A DNA stretch of 19,947 bases from the NCBI GenBank assembly GCA_028290305.1, contig JAQGKC010000188.1:1-19947 (forward strand), in the 5' to 3' direction. The notes beneath the pieces were generated by a model. It worked only from the letters and a program-made list of their open reading frames with translations, was not told the origin of the DNA and made no database searches. Within the stretch, counting starts at the first letter, position 1; each line of letters opens with the position of its first letter. Both the position numbers and the translations under genes were made by a program. Source of the DNA: Bradyrhizobium sp. (lineage in GTDB: Bacteria; Pseudomonadota; Alphaproteobacteria; Rhizobiales; Xanthobacteraceae). Positions 14,365 to 19,947 of the stretch are shown piece by piece.

Positions 14365-14946
14365 ATGCATAGCAGACGGATCGTAGTCGGTATAACGGGT
14401 GCCTCAGGCATCATTTATGGCGTGCGCTTGCTGTCGGTCCTTTAGACGCTCGGGGTCGAGACGCATCTGGTCATGTCGCGATCCGCAAAAGTTACGCTGG
14501 GTCACGAACTGGATCTCAAAGTGGCCGATGTCAATGCGTTGGCCGATGTGGTGTATCAGACCGAGAATATTGCCGCGGCCATTTCCAGCGGGTCATTCCT
14601 GACTATGGGCATGATCGTAGCGCCTTGTTCGATCCGCACACTGAGCGAAATCGCGACCGGCGTGACATCAACGCTGCTGACGCGGGCCGCGGATGTCGTT
14701 CTGAAGGACAGGCGCCGCCTTCTGCTCATGGTGCGCGAAACACTTCGGCATCTCGGTCATCTGCGATCCATGGTGCAGGCGACTGAGGCTGGCGCTATTA
14801 TCATGCCGCCGGTGCCGGCTTTCTACGCCCGGCCACAATCGGTCGACGACATCGTGGATCATTCGGTTGGGCGCGTTCTCGATCTGTTTGGTATCGAGAA
14901 CGATCTCGTCCGGCGCTGGGGCACGCCTACGGATGATAAGGTCTAG
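14365..14946 (+). pseudogene. ubiX: UbiX-type flavin prenyltransferase with an in-frame TAG
   Basis: The frame from ATG 14365 starts HSRRIVVGITGASGIIYGVR, the FMN-binding GxTGASG(x)IYG motif of UbiX, then hits TAG at 14443-14445 (codon 27). The same frame continues LGVETHLVMSRSAKVTLGHE through MGMIVAPCSIRTLSEIATG and VLKDRRRLLLMVRETL to 14946, a full-length UbiX of 193 codons. Relatives usually carry Gln or another polar residue at the stop, so CAG to TAG is the simplest reading. An ATG at 14473 could restart translation, but the 157-residue product would lack the FMN-binding loop and should not work. UbiX makes the prenylated FMN required by the UbiD enzyme; another copy elsewhere would have to supply it if the stop is real. 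Confidence 0.85.
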
Positions 14947-15353
14947 ATTTGGCACGTTCTGGCGCCATCGTGGTTAGATTCGACGAGTAGGGCTGCTGCA
15001 TTGGCGAGCGTGTAGTCTGCATCCAGAACGCACGATCTGGTGTCCCGTATCACGTCGTCGTTTTCGGCGTTTTATAGTAGCCTTAAGCTGCGTCGAATTC
15101 CGCGCAACGGATGGATAATTTTACGCCGGAACGAAGCGACATAATCATCCATGCCCGAGATGTCGCCTGGGTTTGGCGCTGCGCTACATTCGATCGTCAA
15201 ATAAAGCGAACCAAGAGAACGTTGATATCGACGCTAGCAATATCCTGTAGCGCGAGGTGTTCTGGACGCCGTCCTGCGCGTGGAGCTTCACAGAGAGGTT
15301 CTACTGTGCGTCGAGGTCTGGCATGACGTGGTGGGTGAATCCGCTGCTTAAGA
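14947..15353. other. Gene-free stretch between ubiX and the MarR gene
   Basis: No frame over this 407-bp stretch reads as a protein. Short pieces on the plus strand (around 15140-15340) could be a decayed coding fragment, but I cannot name a family. Confidence 0.35.
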
Positions 15354-15965
15354 TCAGGAGCGCTTCGCCGTATTGCGGCGTTTGGATGCAGCCGGGGGCT
15401 GGCGTGCTTCCACAACGCGTATTTCCGCAATGGCATATTCGGAGTTCTGAATCAGGCTGGCAGCAAAAATATTGACGTTTTCGAGCTGATCTCTATCGAT
15501 CCCCTCGAACAAAAGGTCATTGATACTTCGAACAATGGGCGCCACTTCAAAAATGGATTCTTCACCTTTAACAGTGAGGGTAACCAGCACGCTGCGGCGG
15601 TCGCGGCTGTTGGGAGATTTTTTGAGGAGACCTTTTCGGATCAGGCGGCCCACCTCGGTCGTTACATGGGTGGCGGCCAGGCCGATGTAGGACGACAAAG
15701 CTGCAATGGAGATGCCTTCGTCACCTTGGCGATATGCCACGCCGATCAAGACGGCGAACTGGCTGCTTGTCAGGCCGAGTTGTCGGCCGAATGCATCTCG
15801 ACACAGCAACAGCCGATCCAGGGACTGGACCAACCGGTATATGGTATCGCGGAGCCAGTCGTCGGATCCGCCTTTCAATAGATCTTTTCTGGAAATCGTA
15901 AGCGGAGACTGAAACTTTCCGCGAGACGCCGGAGTCGGGATCGACTTCTGTAATCGTGCTGCCAT
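15354..15965 (-). CDS. MarR-family transcriptional regulator
   Basis: A 203-residue winged-helix regulator, longer than the usual 140-160 because of a 30-residue N-terminal extension and a basic tail (ASKRRNTAKRS). The core has LTSSQFAVLIGVAYRQ (66-80), a recognition region GLAATHVTTEVGRLIRKGLL (95-114), then the wing DRRSVLVTLT (122-131) with the DxR signature of MarR proteins. The N-terminal extension may mean a later start; I see no strong ribosome site at 15965. MarR proteins in catabolic loci commonly repress until a substrate or CoA ester binds, and they bind palindromes, so this is my candidate for the TGTACAT operators at 7483, 9547 and 16391. No such site lies at its own promoter. 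Confidence 0.85.
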   Translation of the reverse strand: MAARLQKSIPTPASRGKFQSPLTISRKDLLKGGSDDWLRDTIYRLVQSLDRLLLCRDAFGRQLGLTSSQFAVLIGVAYRQGDEGISIAALSSYIGLAATHVTTEVGRLIRKGLLKKSPNSRDRRSVLVTLTVKGEESIFEVAPIVRSINDLLFEGIDRDQLENVNIFAASLIQNSEYAIAEIRVVEARQPPAASKRRNTAKRS

Positions 15966-16390
15966 TGATGAATATGTCGCGTGATGGTTTGCTGATAGTC
16001 AGGTCAAAACGTGAAACTGAACCATGCTGCTTGGTCCAGAATAGCGTCTGTACCTACCGACGTGGGATTGGGTACGCTCTAAATACCATGACGGTGAATT
16101 ATCGCCTAGCAATTAGTCTCTGGCCGATGTTCGCCGCGAGGCGCTGAAAGTTCGCCCAGATGGGTGGAAGACCCGGGTCGCTTCAACAGCGTCGCCTCGT
16201 TAAATGCCGGCTGATTGCCGTTAGTGCCGATGTGCGCGGTACGCGAGGATAAGGCGGCTCACGTCCGACGTACAAGTCGTATTGCGACCCCTCGAGCCTT
16301 TATTTCCGCTCATATTTACTCTTCCGCTTAATGCGCGACGGATGGTGCGCGTGACAGGCAGCGCAAAGAACGGGCAGATACTGCTTAATA
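15966..16390. other. Gene-free regulatory stretch
   Basis: No open frame here has protein character. The space up to the outer-membrane gene (15966-16578) contains only the promoter region for that gene at its right end. Confidence 0.4.
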
Positions 16391-16415
16391 ATTATCATAC
16401 ATAATGTACATTTTA
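16391..16415. promoter_or_regulatory. Operator C: TGTACAT inverted repeat before the outer-membrane gene
   Basis: Left arm ATTATCATACAT (16391-16402) matches operator A at 8 of 12 bases and the right arm begins ATGTACAT (16404-16411). A TATATT hexamer at 16425-16430 follows, a layout like operator B. It suggests that the channel and transporter genes share control with the monooxygenase and amidase. Confidence 0.55.
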
Positions 16416-16424
16416 ACCGAAGTT

Positions 16425-16430
16425 TATATT
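16425..16430 (+). promoter_or_regulatory. -10-like hexamer for the outer-membrane gene
   Basis: TATATT, 5 of 6 matches to the consensus, lies about 150 bp before the ATG at 16579. No clear -35; operator C overlaps its expected position. Confidence 0.3.
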
Positions 16431-16578
16431 GTCAGACGATCTTGCAATCAGTAGCTTTTTGACCGGGGAGGGTGACGCCAAACCATGGCCTGGGTCTTTG
16501 GGCGCGGCGATCCACATGGAGATGATCGCGGCAATTCACCTGGCTGGCTCTTATTGTCATTGAAGGGGGAATATTGAA

Positions 16579-17580
16579 ATGTTGATTGACTATCGAAAGA
16601 TCGCTGCAGCGATCGTTGTATTGTCGTCCGGTTGGGCCACGCTTGCCGTTGCGGCGGACTTGCCCGATCTGCCGACCAAAGCTGCGAAGCCGATCATCGA
16701 CGTGCCGTTCTTTAGAGTGAACGATAATCGCCTGAGCTATTCGTACATGCCGAATGGCACCGACCCAGGTGTGCCCGGCACCACTGCGAAGCAGGTCTAC
16801 TCATTCACCCACTTCGACGTGTGGGCATATGGTACCAACTTCATCAATCTGAATGCTCTAAAATCTGATCATAACGATCCTGCGGCTCCTTGCCCGGTCG
16901 GCGGAGCAAAGGGATGCGAAGGCGCGACGGAATTCTTCGGCCAAGTTCGCAGCACGTTTGGCTTCAATGAAGTCTTCAACACGTCCGCATTCAAGTGGGG
17001 ACCATTGCGTAACGTGTCACTTGAGATCGGGGCGGATATCGAAACCGAAAATAACTACGTTGCACCGGCTCGCCGTGTCGGTCTCGTCGGTTTGCAGTTC
17101 GCGTTCACGCTGCCATATGGCGGCTTCTTCAACGTCGTGCCAATGTACTACAAAGAGGTCAATCATAACGCTTTTCTTGGCAATGCGGGCCTGCCGGGCG
17201 GGCATCTGGATTTCGACGGAACCTGGACGGTCGAGGCCAACTACTACATGGATCTCGGCTTCCTTCCGGAATACCTGCCGCTCTCGATCAGCGGCCGGGC
17301 GGCCTGGATCGGACCGAAGGGAACGGGAACGGATCTCCTTATCCCGGGCAATCTGACGCGAAAGACTGAATTCAACAGCGAACCGATTCGGCTGACGCTC
17401 GACGCCAGCAAGATGGCGTGGGGTCCGACCCGCTCGCATATGGTGGATGTCTGGGTTGCCTATCGCTACTGGCAGAACAAGTACGGTCTCGACCACGAAC
17501 TCAGCGCGTCCTGCACTGGCGTCAATTCCGGAAGCTGCACCGAGTCGACGGTTTATACCGGCGTGACGGTCAAATTCTAA
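16579..17580 (+). CDS. Tsx-like outer-membrane channel protein
   Basis: A 333-residue secreted beta-barrel protein. A signal peptide ends near residue 25 (TLAVA-ADLPDLP, a common alphaproteobacterial outer-membrane style). The mature chain has alternating aromatic strands: FTHFDVWAYGTNFINLN (about 76-92), FAFTLPYGGFFNVVPMYYK, TWTVEANYYMDLGF, DVWVAYRYWQNKYGL and a terminal VKF with C-terminal Phe, the outer-membrane assembly signal. The FDVWAYGTNF segment resembles nucleoside-channel Tsx proteins. AAGGGGGA lies about 8 nt before the ATG at 16579. It is preceded by operator C and followed by a broken binding-protein gene and the MFS carrier, so its role is probably to let the pathway substrate across the outer membrane. 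Confidence 0.75.
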   Translation: MLIDYRKIAAAIVVLSSGWATLAVAADLPDLPTKAAKPIIDVPFFRVNDNRLSYSYMPNGTDPGVPGTTAKQVYSFTHFDVWAYGTNFINLNALKSDHNDPAAPCPVGGAKGCEGATEFFGQVRSTFGFNEVFNTSAFKWGPLRNVSLEIGADIETENNYVAPARRVGLVGLQFAFTLPYGGFFNVVPMYYKEVNHNAFLGNAGLPGGHLDFDGTWTVEANYYMDLGFLPEYLPLSISGRAAWIGPKGTGTDLLIPGNLTRKTEFNSEPIRLTLDASKMAWGPTRSHMVDVWVAYRYWQNKYGLDHELSASCTGVNSGSCTESTVYTGVTVKF

Positions 17581-17600
17581 AACCGCCAGCTTAGGCCAGC

Positions 17601-17627
17601 CGCCAGGAGTTCCACGCTCGCCTGGCG
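17601..17627. terminator. Hairpin after the outer-membrane gene
   Basis: CGCCAGG (17601-17607) and CCTGGCG (17621-17627) form a 7-bp stem with a 13-nt loop, 20 bp after the stop. No T run, so weak evidence for termination. Confidence 0.25.
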
Positions 17628-17809
17628 ACGCTGTCTGGCGCGCGACGAGACGCGCAGATGCCCACCATGGATCGTGTTCCTCGCTTCGATACCAAATGAT
17701 TTCATCGCTGCTTCGGAGGATTGTTATGATGTCTGAATGGTTGAAAGCGGAATGTCTGCCAGCAGTGTTTAATGGATCTGATGGCCAAGTGAAATTGGCC
17801 GGATGCAGA

Positions 17810-18391
17810 GTGAAGACGAACCGGCTGCTGAGCTCGTTAGGTGGCGCGGTGGTGATGCTTGCACCTCTTTCAGGGCGCGGCTTCGGCAAAGGATCCGGTC
17901 CGGATTGGCTATGATCCGTTTTTATCCGGTGGAGCACTGTTCATCGCGCTCGATAAAGGCTGTTTCGATAGAGTTGGCATTTCCGTGGGGGCGAAAAGCT
18001 TGATGATGGCTCGCTGGCCGTCCCGTCGATGATCGCCGGAGAACTCGATGTTACGAATCTTCCCACTGCCGCAAGCCTGTTCAACAGTGTCGCGAAAGGT
18101 GCCCCTCTCGTCGTATTCAGTGATTGGGGGCACAACGAGCCAAGCTACGGTTACACATCATTCAGCGTTTTCCAAAAGCTGCATGATGAGAGGATGAGAG
18201 AAATTTCTGACCTTGCCAAACTCAAGGGAAAGAAGATTGGCGTCGGCGCGCTCGGAAGCATCAATCAGGACAACAAAGCTGGGTTGAATCCTGCCACCGA
18301 TGTGGAATGGCGACGGGTCTATGAGCTCTTCGTCGGACCACGTGCGTTCGTTCCGACATCCGACGTTCGATTAATTTGTAGTGGGGAATAA
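17810..18391 (+). pseudogene. Broken ABC binding-protein gene (paralogue of 8364-9407)
   Basis: Pieces of a TauA/SsuA-type binding protein appear in order but in different frames. A signal-peptide-like start (KTNRLLSSLGGAVVMLAPLS from GTG 17810), then from about 17877 AASAKDPVRIGYDP and GGALFIALDKGCFDRVGIS in another frame, then from about 17996 back in the first frame KLDDGSLAVPSMIAGELDV, SLFNSVAKGAPLVVFSDWG and LKGKKIGVGALGSINQ. These line up with the intact gene (FIARDRGYF, EDGSLAIPAMIAGEIDI, GLFNSVAKGAP, LKGARIGINSVGSINQ), but about eight residues after SINQ are missing and similarity ends near residue 150-160. Two frameshifts, an internal deletion and loss of the second half make it non-functional. 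Confidence 0.8.
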
Positions 18392-18392
18392 A

Positions 18393-19679
18393 ATGACGAC
18401 GCACACCGATACCGGAACTGCAACCTTAGCTCAGGCGGCAACAAGCGCGGCCGTCGAACCAGCGGCATCGCGACGCCGCTGGATCATTGCCTTCATTCTG
18501 TTCTTCGCCGTGCTCTCGGCCTTCTTCGACCGCATTAGTGTCGCGGTCCTGTTCACCAATACCGATTTTCAGAATGCGATGGGGACCGGATTCAACCCGA
18601 CCCTGCTAGGTCTGCTAATGACTTCCTTCGTTTTCGCGTATGGATGCTCAGGCGTTCTCCTGAGTTTTGTCGGCGATCTCTACGGACTTCGTCGTTCACT
18701 CGCGATCGGGACGGCCTTCTGGGGCGTGTTCATGATACTGATGGCCGGTGCGGGATCCTTCACTGGGATGCTCACGTTCAGGGTCCTTCTGGGCTTGGCG
18801 GAGGGTCCTCAGTTCTCGATTACGAATTCGCTGATCAAGCGCTGGTTTCCAAAACGAGAGCAAGCGCGCGCCAACTCTATCTGGATGGTCGGCAGTCCCC
18901 TCGGATCGGCGATCGGCTTTCCACTGATGATTTTTCTGGAGACAACCTTTGGTTGGCGTTACGCGTTCATCTTTCTGGCTCTACTCAATCTGGTCGTTAT
19001 TCTGCCACTGATTTTGATGTTTCTTCGGGATCACCCGCCAACTGTGGCGCAAGCGATGGAAAATTCCGGCGACGCACTCCCCGAAGCTCGCTTTTCGTAC
19101 CTTTCGCAAGTGGGCTTGTATTGCCGCGACTGGCGTTTCTGGATGATCGTGATCTTCAACTCCGCGGCTCTTGTCTATCTCTGGGGGCTGAATAGTTGGC
19201 TCCCGACTTACCTTATCAAGGTCCGCGGCTTCGATCCGCGGCAGACAAGCTTCTTCTCATTCCTGCCTTTTTTCGCGATGTTCCTGGGCGAGATCCTCTC
19301 GGCCACGTTGTCCGACAAACTTGGCCGCCGTGCCCTTTTTTGTTGGCTAGGCCTGTTATCTGCCGGGGTCGCGATGTATGCCGTGTCCGTGGTATCCGAC
19401 GCGCAAACAGCGGCGATCCTCATTGCAGTCAGTGCCTTCTTTTGGGGTTCGGCGCTACCTCCGCTATTTGCGCTATCGCTCCAAATAATTCCCCCCCGAG
19501 CCGTCGCGTCTGGAGTCGGCGTTTTCAATGGCATCGGAAATATTGTTGGAGCACTCTCGCCGCTCGCCATGGGCTCGCTCATCGCATATACGGGGTCCTT
19601 CAATGCAGGCCTAATGGTCCTCGTCGGTGCCGCTGTCCTCGGATCGATCGCGATGCTTCCTCTAATAAGACAATACTAG
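18393..19679 (+). CDS. MFS transporter, anion:cation symporter type
   Basis: A 428-residue inner-membrane carrier with about 12 hydrophobic segments. The start at ATG 18393 has GGGGA about 6 nt upstream; an in-frame GTG at 18381 would overlap the pseudogene's stop. It shows the DRISVAV segment at the first helix, the loop 2-3 motif GDLYGLRRS, FRVLLGLAEGPQFS in helix 4, and WFPKREQARANSIW after it, all typical of the ACS family that carries organic anions with protons. A cytoplasmic middle loop lies near residue 215. It follows the Tsx-like gene and the pseudogene, so it may have taken over uptake or may export an intermediate. Substrate inferred to be an aromatic or dicarboxylic acid. Confidence 0.88.
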   Translation: MTTHTDTGTATLAQAATSAAVEPAASRRRWIIAFILFFAVLSAFFDRISVAVLFTNTDFQNAMGTGFNPTLLGLLMTSFVFAYGCSGVLLSFVGDLYGLRRSLAIGTAFWGVFMILMAGAGSFTGMLTFRVLLGLAEGPQFSITNSLIKRWFPKREQARANSIWMVGSPLGSAIGFPLMIFLETTFGWRYAFIFLALLNLVVILPLILMFLRDHPPTVAQAMENSGDALPEARFSYLSQVGLYCRDWRFWMIVIFNSAALVYLWGLNSWLPTYLIKVRGFDPRQTSFFSFLPFFAMFLGEILSATLSDKLGRRALFCWLGLLSAGVAMYAVSVVSDAQTAAILIAVSAFFWGSALPPLFALSLQIIPPRAVASGVGVFNGIGNIVGALSPLAMGSLIAYTGSFNAGLMVLVGAAVLGSIAMLPLIRQY

Positions 19680-19947
19680 CGCGCTTTGCGACGACAGTTC
19701 TGCCCACCTTGCTAGTCTTGTACCGTGGGTGCGAAGGCCGCTATTCGAAATGCGGGGGCGGCTTCGGTCTACGCAGCGTGATATCATCGCCACACACCAC
19801 TGTGTGTACCGAAAACCTACACCCTGACGTAGTGATGATGAAGTCCGCCGAGTATCGGGTGTGAACGGAGGATTCCAGTTCGCTGAACCGGGCGAACGGC
19901 CGGCGCGTCTTTGTCCAATGACCGATGCGTTCTGATGTCGTTATAAT
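19680..19947. other. Window end, no gene seen
   Basis: No convincing coding frame. A small inverted repeat, ACACAC (19792-19797) and GTGTGT (19802-19807), is the only notable structure. Confidence 0.4.

Noticed and set aside
16271..16280. Isolated GTACA-type sequence upstream of operator C
   Set aside because: No inverted partner and no promoter element beside it, so it is probably chance.
17017..17937. 306-residue minus-strand frame across the outer-membrane gene
   Set aside because: Antisense to a well-supported signal-peptide beta-barrel gene and running into a pseudogene; no family features.
1..19947. CRISPR arrays, complete prophage or intact transposase
   Set aside because: No regularly spaced repeats, integrase, capsid or transposase frames are visible.

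Overview
The window looks like accessory DNA from an alphaproteobacterium of the Bradyrhizobium/Rhodopseudomonas type. This is inferred from protein style (TauABC/SsuABC-type importers, an AADLP-type outer-membrane signal peptide, FCD and MarR regulators) and moderately high GC; no rRNA or other taxonomic marker is present.

Bases 1-2490 are a scrap zone: the 3' end of a LysR-type regulator, a terminal-repeat-like IS remnant, a 5'-truncated chemoreceptor-like signalling gene with a terminator hairpin, the 3' half of a tRNA-Arg (anticodon loop to CCA, a classic integrase attachment core), and fragments of an AraC-type regulator and a large ATPase regulator abutting at about 1980.

Bases 2496-19679 form what looks like one catabolic locus. 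Left block: an enamidase-like amidohydrolase and a DUF1185/AA_synth protein (minus strand), divergent from a tandem EthD-like protein and an FCD-type GntR regulator. Middle block: an HpaB-family flavin monooxygenase (minus) divergent from its flavin reductase, then a TauA/SsuA-type binding protein (minus) divergent from an amidase, a UbiD-family decarboxylase, an ABC ATPase, an ABC permease and a UbiX-type flavin prenyltransferase. Right block: a MarR regulator (minus), a Tsx-like outer-membrane channel, a wrecked second binding-protein gene and an MFS anion symporter.

The parts suggest uptake of a nitrogen-containing (hetero)aromatic acid through the outer-membrane channel and ABC/MFS carriers, decarboxylation by a prenyl-FMN UbiD enzyme, attack by a two-component flavin monooxygenase, and hydrolysis of the resulting amide or enamide by amidase and amidohydrolase. 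The substrate is not proven by the sequence. An inverted repeat with TGTACAT arms recurs at three promoters (7483-7507, 9547-9571, 16391-16415), with a half-site before the decarboxylase, so the locus probably has a common regulator, best guess the local MarR protein. The GntR operon has its own FadR-type site (4330-4340).

Three genes carry lesions as sequenced: the amidase is frameshifted in an 11-G run, ubiX has an in-frame TAG at codon 27, and the second binding protein is broken by two frameshifts and a deletion. The locus is either decaying, phase-variable at the G run, or partly affected by sequencing error.
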